From Deltaproteobacteria bacterium (GTDB lineage Bacteria > Desulfobacterota > BSN033 > UBA1163), in assembly GCA_016875255.1 (NCBI GenBank), contig VGRU01000203.1, forward strand, positions 1 through 6,459: a stretch of 6,459 nt of DNA. Reading direction: 5' to 3'. Both the position numbers and the translations under genes were made by a program. Below are positions 1 to 6,314 of this stretch, in pieces (position 1 is the stretch's first letter; the number at the start of each line of letters is the position of its first letter). The notes beneath the pieces were generated by a model. The model saw only the letters and a list, made by a program, of their open reading frames with translations, was not told the origin of the DNA and ran no database searches.

Positions 1-104
1 TAAAAGATGACAAAGATCAAAATGATGGGGAGAAAGCTTAAAAGCTGTGATTGCCCCCCGCCTCCCCCCGGCGCCCCCATTGCGTATGCCAAATCGATTC
101 CCAT
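1..104 (-). CDS. yajC: YajC, SecDF-associated preprotein translocase subunit (N-terminal 34 codons only)
   Basis: YajC is a small single-span inner-membrane protein that associates with SecD and SecF at the Sec translocon. Reading the minus strand from the ATG at 104-102 gives MGIDLAYAMGAPGGGGG, then QSQLLS, then FLPIILIFVIF before the window edge. A short hydrophobic start, a glycine-rich stretch and a membrane helix beginning with FLPII are typical of YajC in Desulfobacterota-like genomes. The start is fixed by a strong Shine-Dalgarno AAGGAGGA at 115-108, four bases upstream of the ATG (spacer 107-105). The gene lies 107 bp downstream of tgt on the same strand, and queA-tgt-yajC-secD-secF is a widely conserved order. 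The gene is truncated by the window, not broken. The expected next motif, a short loop with RPQ, lies outside and cannot be checked here. Confidence 0.92.
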   Translation of the reverse strand, partial: MGIDLAYAMGAPGGGGGQSQLLSFLPIILIFVIF

Positions 105-126
105 AAATCCTCCTTTTTGATTTTGT

Positions 127-146
127 TCTAATCCAGAGAGATTAGA
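127..146 (-). other. Small hairpin in the yajC leader
   Basis: A perfect 7-bp inverted repeat, TCTAATC (127-133) and GATTAGA (140-146), encloses a 6-base loop. It ends about 11 bases before the yajC Shine-Dalgarno. On the minus strand it is followed by an A-rich run, not a T run, so it does not look like an intrinsic terminator. It may be a processing or stability element, or chance in AT-rich DNA. Confidence 0.35.
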
Positions 147-193
147 CGAATAACCCGAATGATAACGAATTCCACGAATCAAACCTATTCGTG
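146..193. repeat. Cluster of CGAAT/ATTCG pentamers
   Basis: Four direct copies of CGAAT start at 147, 156, 166 and 175, at regular 9-10 bp steps. An inverted ATTCG lies at 187-191 and a near copy (ATTCA) at 196-200. The last direct copy and the inverted one form a 7-bp stem, CACGAAT (173-179) with ATTCGTG (187-193), around a 7-base loop. No T run follows on the minus strand, so it is not an obvious terminator for tgt. From memory, similar runs of short ATTCG-type words occur between genes in several environmental bacterial lineages. That is recollection, not a search result. Confidence 0.6.
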
Positions 194-211
194 CTATTCA
201 TTTTTTATTTC

Positions 212-1401
<1,190 letters not shown>

Positions 1402-1406
1402 TTTTC

Positions 1407-2435
1407 CTATAGGATCAGCATGGCATCGCCATAGCTGTAAAACCGGTACTTCTTCTCCACGGCTTCCTGATAGGCGCTCAAGACAAAATCCCTGCCTGCA
1501 AAAGCCGAAACGAGCATGATCAGTGTCGATTTGGGAAGATGAAAATTTGTCACCAACCCATCGATCACCTTGAAACGGTAAGGCGCATGGATGAAAAGAG
1601 AAACATATCTTCTTCCCGGCCTGACCTGGCCTTCCCGATTAGAGAAAGATTCAATGGCACGGGTCGCCGTCGTTCCAACAGCGATCACTCTTCTCCCATG
1701 CCCTTTAACCCGATGGATCTCTTCTGCGACCTCCTCCGTGATCTCGACCCACTCTTGATCCATCTGGTGTTCCTCAATCTCTTCAGCCTTTACTGGAGCG
1801 AACGTCCCTGGACCGATATGAAGAGTGATATAAACGATTCTTATACCCTTCTCCTTTAATGTCTGGATCAACGGCTGCGTGAAATGAAGGCCTGCTGTGG
1901 GAGCGGCGATCGATCCGTCTTTCTCCGCAAAAACCGTCTGGTAACGCTCCCGGTCAAGTGGTTCATCTTCTCTCTTGATATAGGGAGGGAGCGGAATATG
2001 GCCGGCTTGCCTGAGAAGATCTTCAACCGGTCCTCCTCCGGGGAAAATGATTTTCCCCTTCCCGCGGTTTACCCCGCTCAATTCTGCATAGACTTCCTGA
2101 CCGAAATGAATTCGGGCCCCGTCCTTCAGTTTCCCAAAATTTTTGACCAGAGCCTCCCATTCACCTCTTGCTCCGTTCCATGAAGGGATGATAAGGACTT
2201 CAACTCTTCCTCCTGTCTCTTTGCGGCCGATCAACCGTGCAGGAAGAACACGGGTATTATTCATGACCAAAAGATCGCCGGCGCGCAGGTAATCATGGAG
2301 ATCTCCGAAGTTCCGATGCTCAATCGCGCCCTCGGTCCGACGAAGGACCATTAAACGGGACTCTCCCCGACAGGGGGATGGATATTGAGCAATCAGCGAT
2401 TTGGGAAGATGGTAAACAAACTCCTCAATTTTCAT
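1407..2435 (-). CDS. queA: S-adenosylmethionine:tRNA ribosyltransferase-isomerase QueA
   Basis: QueA transfers and isomerises the ribosyl group of SAM onto preQ1 at position 34 of tRNA to give epoxyqueuosine, the step after Tgt in queuosine synthesis. Length is 342 residues, within the usual 340-360. Family motifs run the full length: YHLPKSLIAQYPSP near 8-21, the GDLLVMNNTRVLPARL stretch at 53-68, GHIPLPPYIKR at 145-155, and ERYQTVFA at 163-170. They continue with AAPTAGLHFT at 177-186, TLHIGPGTFAPV at 204-215, VGTTATRAIES at 253-263, DGLVTNFHLPKSTL at 292-305 and a C-terminal FYSYGDAMLI. Nothing is missing. The ATG at 2435-2433 matches the usual MKIEEF-like start. The Shine-Dalgarno is weak, an AGAG about 10 bases upstream. 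It is the first gene of the minus-strand operon with tgt and yajC. No preQ1 riboswitch is evident in its leader. Confidence 0.98.
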   Translation of the reverse strand: MKIEEFVYHLPKSLIAQYPSPCRGESRLMVLRRTEGAIEHRNFGDLHDYLRAGDLLVMNNTRVLPARLIGRKETGGRVEVLIIPSWNGARGEWEALVKNFGKLKDGARIHFGQEVYAELSGVNRGKGKIIFPGGGPVEDLLRQAGHIPLPPYIKREDEPLDRERYQTVFAEKDGSIAAPTAGLHFTQPLIQTLKEKGIRIVYITLHIGPGTFAPVKAEEIEEHQMDQEWVEITEEVAEEIHRVKGHGRRVIAVGTTATRAIESFSNREGQVRPGRRYVSLFIHAPYRFKVIDGLVTNFHLPKSTLIMLVSAFAGRDFVLSAYQEAVEKKYRFYSYGDAMLIL

Positions 2436-2485
2436 TTTCGGGTTTCTCTGAAGGATTTCTAATCTGAGGGATCGATTCCTTAATC

Positions 2486-2514
2486 GTTATAATCGTTTTT
2501 TATTAACAGGTTAA
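2486..2514 (-). promoter_or_regulatory. Candidate sigma-70 promoter for queA-tgt-yajC
   Basis: On the minus strand, TTAACC (2514-2509, 4/6 to the -35 consensus) and TATAAC (2491-2486, 5/6 to the -10 consensus) are separated by exactly 17 bp. The predicted start would lie about 40 bases before the queA ATG. The surroundings are AT-rich, so a chance match is possible, but spacing and position are right. Confidence 0.45.
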
Positions 2515-2536
2515 ATCCAAATCCGCAAGTTAACAT

Positions 2537-2565
2537 TTGACTTTTAAATGCTCTTCGATTAACTT
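2537..2565 (+). promoter_or_regulatory. Possible plus-strand promoter, now separated from purM
   Basis: TTGACT (2537-2542, 5/6 to a -35) is followed after 17 bp by TAACTT (2560-2565, a poor -10). It faces purM, but the MITE-like element starts a few bases downstream, so any transcript from here would run through the whole element. The weak -10 keeps confidence low. Confidence 0.2.
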
Positions 2566-2600
2566 AGAACCTAAATTGAGCGATTTATTTTAAATTTCAT

Positions 2601-2674
2601 TGTAGCGCAACCCTTTAGGGTTGCTTCTCATACCTACCTGCGGTAGGCAAGCAAGGCTAAAGCCTTGCGCTACA
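2601..2674. repeat. REP-like nested hairpin repeat inside the MITE-like element
   Basis: Outer arms TGTAGCGCAA (2601-2610) and TTGCGCTACA (2665-2674) are perfect inverted repeats. Within them are three hairpins: GCAACCC/GGGTTGC (2607-2613 with 2618-2624), CCTACC/GGTAGG around TGC (2633-2638 with 2642-2647), and GCAAGGC/GCCTTGC (2651-2657 with 2662-2668). The strand can therefore fold either as one long stem or as a clover of three hairpins. Units of this style recur as interspersed repeats in many environmental bacterial genomes. Only one copy is visible here. Confidence 0.75.
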
Positions 2675-2694
2675 AATCACCCTTTGGGTGATTT
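2674..2694. other. 9-bp hairpin, terminator-like on the plus strand
   Basis: AAATCACCC (2674-2682) and GGGTGATTT (2686-2694) form a perfect 9-bp stem with a TTT loop, followed by only a short T run on the plus strand. It abuts the REP-like unit and is probably part of the same element. It could weakly terminate plus-strand transcription entering from upstream of purM. Confidence 0.45.
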
Positions 2695-2781
2695 TAAACC
2701 TGATCTGAAGTCTGTTGCTAAAGAGGTTTTCAAAAAAAATCGCTCAATTTGGGTAGAAATAATTTTCAGGATTGATAAATC

Positions 2782-2809
2782 ACCCCCAGTTTCCTCGGAG
2801 AAGGGGGGT
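2782..2809. other. C-run/G-run hairpin in the purM leader
   Basis: ACCCCC (2782-2787) can pair with GGGGGT (2804-2809) across a 16-base spacer that itself pairs weakly (TTTCC with GGAGAA). Flanking AATC and GATT extend the symmetry loosely. It lies 34 bases before the purM ATG and upstream of its Shine-Dalgarno. It resembles a decayed copy of the C-run/G-run element at 6315-6396. Either a worn repeat or an RNA leader structure is possible. Confidence 0.4.
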
Positions 2810-2843
2810 TGAGATTATCTTTTCAATATCCTAAGGGAAAAAG

Positions 2844-3884
2844 ATGAAAAAGTTCTCTTATAAAGATTCGGGCGTTGATGTTGAGAAAGGGGACTCGTTC
2901 GTCCGGGCGATCAAAACGATGGTGGAGGCGACCTTTCGGCCGGAGGTGATGACAAAGATCGGCGGTTTTGCGGGTTGTGTCTCTCTCAACCTCGAAAGGT
3001 ATAAGAAACCCATTCTGGTCTCTTCAACGGATGGCGTGGGAACGAAATTGAAGATCGCATTCCTGATGGACCGCCACGATACCGTGGGAATCGATCTGGT
3101 GGCCATGTGCGTCAACGACATCGTGGTCAGCGGAGCCAGGCCGCTCTTCCTGCTCGACTATTTTGCCACCTCGAGGCTGGATCAGGAAAAAGCGATCCAG
3201 GTGGTAAGCGGCATCGCCAAAGGATGCGTCGAGGCGGAATGTTCCCTTATCGGCGGCGAGACAGCCGAGATGCCCGGATTTTACGGGGAGGGCGAATATG
3301 ACCTTGCCGGTTTTGCCGTTGGCATTGTGGAGGACACTCAGATGATCGATGGCTCCGGTGTCACTGTCGGGGACAGGTTGATCGGCATCGCTTCAAGCGG
3401 ACTTCACAGCAACGGGTATTCCCTGGTGAGAAAGGTTGTCCTCGAACATCACCGGATGGACCTTGGTAAAAAGGTGGAGGAGATCGGAGAGGTCTTGGGA
3501 GAAGCGCTCCTTCGGCCCACCCGAATCTATGTCAAAACGGTTCTCAATCTTGTCAGGGATTTCAAAATCGGAGGGATCGCCCATATCACAGGCGGAGGGG
3601 TCACCGGAAATCTTCCGAGGGTCATTCCAACCGGCTGTAAGGCGGTCGTCCATAAAGGGACCTGGGACATCCCTCCCATCTTTCCCTTCTTAAAAGAGAG
3701 AGGAAATATTCCGGAAGACGAGATGTTTAAAACCTTTAATAACGGAATCGGCATGGTCCTCATTGTTAAAAGCAAAGAAGCAGGGGAGATTTTGGAAAGA
3801 CTTCACTCCATGGGCGAGAAGGCCTTCCTGATCGGAGAGGTTGGAAAGGCTGAAAAGGAGCGGGAGCCCATCGAATACATTTAG
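2844..3884 (+). CDS. purM: Phosphoribosylformylglycinamidine cyclo-ligase (AIR synthetase)
   Basis: PurM closes formylglycinamidine ribonucleotide to aminoimidazole ribonucleotide using ATP, the fifth step of de novo purine synthesis, in the cytoplasm. The 346 residues match the usual length of about 345. Visible family signatures are YKDSGVDVEKGD at 6-17, STDGVGTKLKIA at 61-72, NDIVVSGARPLFLLDYFA at 91-108 and LIGGETAEMPGFY at 135-147. Then come GDRLIGIASSGLHSNGYSLVR at about 177-196 (positions only approximate), ITGGGVTGNLPR at 248-259 and FKTFNNGIGM at 295-304. The ATG at 2844 has an AAGGG Shine-Dalgarno at 2833-2837 with a six-base spacer and gives the normal MKKFSYKDSG start. purN, a common partner, does not follow; the next gene is a DUF523 protein 56 bp downstream with no terminator between, so co-transcription is likely. 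Confidence 0.98.
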   Translation: MKKFSYKDSGVDVEKGDSFVRAIKTMVEATFRPEVMTKIGGFAGCVSLNLERYKKPILVSSTDGVGTKLKIAFLMDRHDTVGIDLVAMCVNDIVVSGARPLFLLDYFATSRLDQEKAIQVVSGIAKGCVEAECSLIGGETAEMPGFYGEGEYDLAGFAVGIVEDTQMIDGSGVTVGDRLIGIASSGLHSNGYSLVRKVVLEHHRMDLGKKVEEIGEVLGEALLRPTRIYVKTVLNLVRDFKIGGIAHITGGGVTGNLPRVIPTGCKAVVHKGTWDIPPIFPFLKERGNIPEDEMFKTFNNGIGMVLIVKSKEAGEILERLHSMGEKAFLIGEVGKAEKEREPIEYI

Positions 3885-3940
3885 CGAAAAGACGCCTCAA
3901 CCTCTCTATCCCATTTTTATATCTTCAACATCCTATTCTT

Positions 3941-4402
3941 ATGGTGAAAAAAACGGAACACTCCGGAACGAAGGATCGAGTATTGGTGAGCGCCTGTTTG
4001 GTGGGGGTTAAGAGCCGTTATGATGGAAATCAGAAGTTGAGAAAAAACCTTTTAAAAAAATTAAAGGGATATGCGATCATTCCCGTTTGTCCTGAACAGT
4101 TAGGCGGGATGTCCACCCCAAGAAGCCGCTCCACCCTCATCGGAGGAAATGGGATGGATGTCCTGAGAGGGAGAGCCAGGGTAATCGATAGGGGAGGAAA
4201 GGATGTGACGCGATCCTTCATCAAAGGAGCAAAAGAGGCGCTCAAGATCGCACGGCTCAATGGTATTCAATCGGTCTATCTTAAAGAGGGAAGCCCTTCC
4301 TGCGGGACAAAACAGTGCGTCCGTAAGACGAAGAAATCCGGCCCCGGAGTGACCACAGCGCTTTTCCTCAAAGAAGAAATTGAGGTTATAGGGGTAAAGT
4401 GA
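3941..4402 (+). CDS. DUF523 family protein, probable 2-thiouracil desulfurase (TudS)-like
   Basis: DUF523 includes TudS, an iron-sulfur enzyme reported to remove sulfur from 2-thiouracil via a [4Fe-4S] cluster held by three cysteines. This protein has the family layout in 153 residues: VSACLVGVKSRYDGN at 16-30, PVCPEQLGGMSTPR at 48-61, TRSFIKGAKEALKIA at 90-104 and YLKEGSPSCGTKQC at 113-126. Cysteines 19, 50 and 121 are the obvious cluster ligands; Cys 126 is an extra nearby thiol. There is no C-terminal DUF1722 extension. The ATG at 3941 lacks a Shine-Dalgarno, and its first 14 residues are polar and not shared with typical family starts. A TTG at 3983 is a credible alternative. It lies between purM and a FAD protein whose start overlaps or touches its stop. 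Family membership is firm; the physiological substrate is not known from sequence. Confidence 0.88.
   Translation: MVKKTEHSGTKDRVLVSACLVGVKSRYDGNQKLRKNLLKKLKGYAIIPVCPEQLGGMSTPRSRSTLIGGNGMDVLRGRARVIDRGGKDVTRSFIKGAKEALKIARLNGIQSVYLKEGSPSCGTKQCVRKTKKSGPGVTTALFLKEEIEVIGVK
3971..3985 (+). promoter_or_regulatory. Shine-Dalgarno supporting an alternative TTG start of the DUF523 gene
   Basis: AAGGA (3971-3975) lies seven bases before TTG (3983-3985), which would begin the protein at MVSACLVGVK, matching the usual close position of the first cluster cysteine to the N-terminus. The upstream ATG at 3941 has no purine-rich site before it, only a pyrimidine-rich stretch. Confidence 0.45.
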
Positions 4403-4404
4403 GG

Positions 4405-5874
4405 ATGAAGGTGAGAAAGCAACCCTTCATGAACCACGATCCTGAAGTCTTTGATGTGACTATCCTGGGAACGGACCTGGGTGGCTTGATCGCCGCCATC
4501 CGGTTGGTAAAAGAAAGCCGCAGGGTTCTGCTCCTTAAAGAAGAAAGATATCGATCCTCCTATGCAAGAGATGGGTACCGCTTTGTTCCTTTTTCAAACT
4601 TTTCAGAAAAACAGATTCAAACAAACCTCCTGAAAAAGATTTCATTTACAGCGGATCACCGTGAAAATCGAAAGAAAGGAGATCAACCGGGACAGGATGT
4701 CTCTTTTCAGGTGATCCTTCCCGAAGCGAGGATCGACCTTTATCGTGAGCGTTCCCTTCTTCAGAGGGAGTGGAAAAGGGAATTTCCGGGCGAATCAAAT
4801 CAAATCGAAACCTTCTATGCTGAACTGGACCGAGTTAAAAAGATTTTGAAAGAGATAAAAAGCAAGGTTCCTCCTGTGTCCGGTTTTCCTGTCTGGGGAA
4901 GGTCTTTCCTTAGGAGATGGCTATCATTTGATGGCCTTCCTAAAGAGGGAACAAACAAACGGCTCTCTAACTTCTCGCGTGAATTTAAAAAATTTATTGA
5001 GCTTCAGATGATCTCTCACGGGGCCCTCCAATCCAGCTCTTATCCCATCCCTCTGGTTTCGCACCTTTTGTTGAATGATGAAGGGGACGGATGGGAGGAG
5101 AACCTTGATCTGGAAAAAGTGACGCAGGGCATGATCGAAAAATTTACTCAATCCGGAGGAAGCATTGTAGAAATCGAGGGCGTAGAGAAAGTGGAGATGA
5201 AATGGAGGGGAGGGGTTAGCGTTTTCTTAAAAGGAGGAAAGTCCGCCTACCGATCCCGCTCTCTCGTTCTGAATTCTCCTTTCCATTCCCTTTCAGGCCT
5301 GTTCGGGAAGAGAGGAAAGGCCCTTTCGAGATTGGGGAAAAAGATTCGCCCCCGCTATGCGCTGGCTCCGTTCTTTTTGGGAATTCATGAGAAGGCGATT
5401 CCGGTCGGCATGAGAAACCTCCTCATCTCCATTTTCGACCTTGAAAAGCCGTATGAAGGCGGAAATCTCCTCTTTCTCAGCCTGAGCAGAAAAGGGGATG
5501 AGCATCAGGCCCCGGAAGGGAAAAGAGCGCTTACGGCCCAGGCCTTCATGTCTTGTGGAGGATCGCCAAAGGATTCCATCTCTGACCTGCAGGATGGGGT
5601 GATGAATCATTTAAAACATCTCTTCCCGTTTCTTGAAAATCATATTGAGTTCATCGACAGGAAATGGGCGGAAGTTCAGATGGACTGCTGGTCCTATCCC
5701 CATTATTTTTACGAGATCGATTCGGGTTTTAAGTGGAGACAAGGGATTGTTCCGATCAAGATTTCAAAAAACCTCTATTTCTGCGGGAATGAAAATTTTC
5801 CTTATCTGGGGTTGGAGGGAGAGATTCTTAGCGGAGGGTTGGTCGGGGAGGAAATCTCGGGGAGAAAACGTTAA
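4405..5874 (+). CDS. FAD-dependent oxidoreductase, phytoene desaturase/carotenoid isomerase (CrtI-like) fold
   Basis: A 489-residue protein with the overall plan of CrtI-type flavoproteins. The N-terminal dinucleotide-binding beta-alpha-beta unit (about 16-50) reads DVTILGTDLGGLIAAIRL, then RRVLLLKE. An REWKREFPGE segment (about 121-130) precedes a helical lid. A strand near 251-260 (GGSIVEIEGV) resembles the second FAD-contact region. The C-terminal FAD segment LYFCGNENFPYLGLEGEILSGG (457-478) corresponds to the family's G-D/E...P..G.EGA..SG signature. The middle Gly of GxGxxG is Asp 24 (G22-T-D-L-G-G27). No signal peptide is evident. The ATG at 4405 begins 2 bases after the DUF523 stop; a GTG at 4399 would overlap it by 4 bases. 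AGGGG at 4390-4394 could serve either. Coupling to DUF523 is likely. The substrate cannot be read from the sequence, and no carotenoid gene is nearby. Confidence 0.75.
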   Translation: MKVRKQPFMNHDPEVFDVTILGTDLGGLIAAIRLVKESRRVLLLKEERYRSSYARDGYRFVPFSNFSEKQIQTNLLKKISFTADHRENRKKGDQPGQDVSFQVILPEARIDLYRERSLLQREWKREFPGESNQIETFYAELDRVKKILKEIKSKVPPVSGFPVWGRSFLRRWLSFDGLPKEGTNKRLSNFSREFKKFIELQMISHGALQSSSYPIPLVSHLLLNDEGDGWEENLDLEKVTQGMIEKFTQSGGSIVEIEGVEKVEMKWRGGVSVFLKGGKSAYRSRSLVLNSPFHSLSGLFGKRGKALSRLGKKIRPRYALAPFFLGIHEKAIPVGMRNLLISIFDLEKPYEGGNLLFLSLSRKGDEHQAPEGKRALTAQAFMSCGGSPKDSISDLQDGVMNHLKHLFPFLENHIEFIDRKWAEVQMDCWSYPHYFYEIDSGFKWRQGIVPIKISKNLYFCGNENFPYLGLEGEILSGGLVGEEISGRKR

Positions 5875-5881
5875 TAGATTC

Positions 5882-6061
5882 TTAGACCTTCACCCTCTTC
5901 GATTGAGAGCCTGACAATTCTTCATCTTCAATATCATCACCGTACATATAATAAAGCTTATCGAGAGACTTCGGTTTTTCCTCCTCATAAGAAAAGATTT
6001 CTTTGGCCGTTAGTTCCGACCATTTCTCATAACTGATGTGATTTTCCTGATCCCTTATCAT
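5882..6061 (-). CDS. Small charged hypothetical protein downstream of a sigma-54-type promoter
   Basis: Not a family I recognise. From the ATG at 6061 the product is 59 residues, rich in Glu, Asp and Lys. It has a KWSELTAKEIFSYEEEKPKS stretch that could be helical, an acidic patch DDIEDEE near 43-49 and a basic tail ending KRVKV. There is no signal peptide, membrane helix or cysteine. A GGGA Shine-Dalgarno (6070-6067) lies just upstream of the ATG. A longer frame opens at TTG 6094 (70 residues), but that codon lies upstream of the predicted transcription start near 6089, so the ATG is preferred. The gene converges on the FAD gene with 7 bp between stops. Reality of the gene rests on the frame staying open plus the promoter architecture, not on homology. 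Confidence 0.55.
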   Translation of the reverse strand: MIRDQENHISYEKWSELTAKEIFSYEEEKPKSLDKLYYMYGDDIEDEELSGSQSKRVKV

Positions 6062-6100
6062 CTTATTCCCACAATAATTGCTTCTGTTATTCAATAAAAA

Positions 6101-6116
6101 GCAAATTCCTTGCCAA
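6101..6116 (-). promoter_or_regulatory. Sigma-54 (-24/-12) promoter
   Basis: On the minus strand the bases from 6116 to 6101 read TTGGCAAGGAATTTGC, followed by TTT. Against the consensus TGGCACG-N4-TTGCW this matches at all but one position. The GG (6114-6113) and GC (6102-6101) have the required 10-base separation. The predicted start, 12 bases downstream of the GC, is about 6089, giving a 28-base leader to the ATG at 6061. Transcription would need RpoN and an AAA+ enhancer-binding activator. Confidence 0.7.
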
Positions 6117-6142
6117 CCCTTAACAAAACTTGGATAATAGCT

Positions 6143-6155
6143 TAACTAATTGATA
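6143..6155 (-). promoter_or_regulatory. IHF-consensus match between promoter and upstream palindrome
   Basis: Read on the minus strand, TATCAATTAGTTA fits the IHF consensus WATCAANNNNTTR at every fixed position. It is centred roughly 60 bases upstream of the predicted sigma-54 start, where IHF typically bends DNA to bring a bound activator to the polymerase. The surrounding DNA is very AT-rich, so a chance match is a real possibility. Confidence 0.4.
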
Positions 6156-6202
6156 ATAAATAACAATAATTAAATTCATTCGAAAGAATTTACAAAAAAT
6201 AA

Positions 6203-6227
6203 GTGACACCATAACATAAATTGTCAC
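6203..6227. promoter_or_regulatory. Candidate upstream activator site (inverted repeat GTGACA-N13-TGTCAC)
   Basis: Perfect 6-bp inverted arms GTGACA (6203-6208) and TGTCAC (6222-6227) have centres 19 bp apart, about two helical turns, as for a dimeric helix-turn-helix activator. The centre is about 125 bp upstream of the predicted sigma-54 start, a standard distance for enhancer-binding proteins. The regulator itself is not encoded in this window. Confidence 0.45.
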
Positions 6228-6314
6228 CTGTTTTAGCAGTATTTGTCTCCCTGTATAAGGGAATCTGAGATGGTTATAAAAACTTCTACTCCAATCGAGT
6301 AAAAATGTTTTGAC

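Larger units (their letters stand above)
2570..2753. mobile_element. MITE-like non-coding element with 17-bp TIRs and 5-bp target duplication
   Basis: The ends are CCTAAATTGAGCGATTT (2570-2586) and, inverted, CCCAAATTGAGCGATTT (2753-2737), identical at 16 of 17 positions. The T-rich tract after each TIR is also shared. Immediately outside lie identical pentamers TAGAA at 2565-2569 and 2754-2758, as expected of a target-site duplication. The 184-bp body has no credible gene and is mostly hairpins (2601-2674 and 2674-2694). This is the structure of a miniature inverted-repeat transposable element, which would be moved in trans by a full-length relative. TIRs beginning with CC plus a 4-5 bp duplication recall the IS1380 family, but that assignment is only a guess. 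It sits in the divergent queA-purM spacer. Confidence 0.7.

Noticed and set aside
146..200. CRISPR-like reading of the ATTCG cluster
   Set aside because: The repeated unit is only five bases with 4-5 base gaps, far too short for CRISPR repeats and spacers, and no cas genes are present.
173..210. Intrinsic terminator formed by CACGAAT/ATTCGTG with the following T-rich run
   Set aside because: The T run follows the stem only on the plus strand, where no gene ends; for the minus-strand tgt transcript the stem is not followed by T residues.
2436..2520. preQ1 riboswitch in front of queA
   Set aside because: queA-tgt operons sometimes carry one, but the leader lacks the expected compact hairpin plus A-rich pseudoknot tail; it is simply AT-rich with a plausible sigma-70 promoter.
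2621..2812. 63-codon plus-strand reading frame upstream of purM
   Set aside because: It runs through the REP-like hairpins and the right end of the MITE-like element; it has no Shine-Dalgarno and no sensible protein composition.
6062..6094. TTG at 6094 as start of the small minus-strand gene
   Set aside because: The predicted sigma-54 transcription start (about 6089) lies downstream of it, and the ATG at 6061 has a better placed GGGA.
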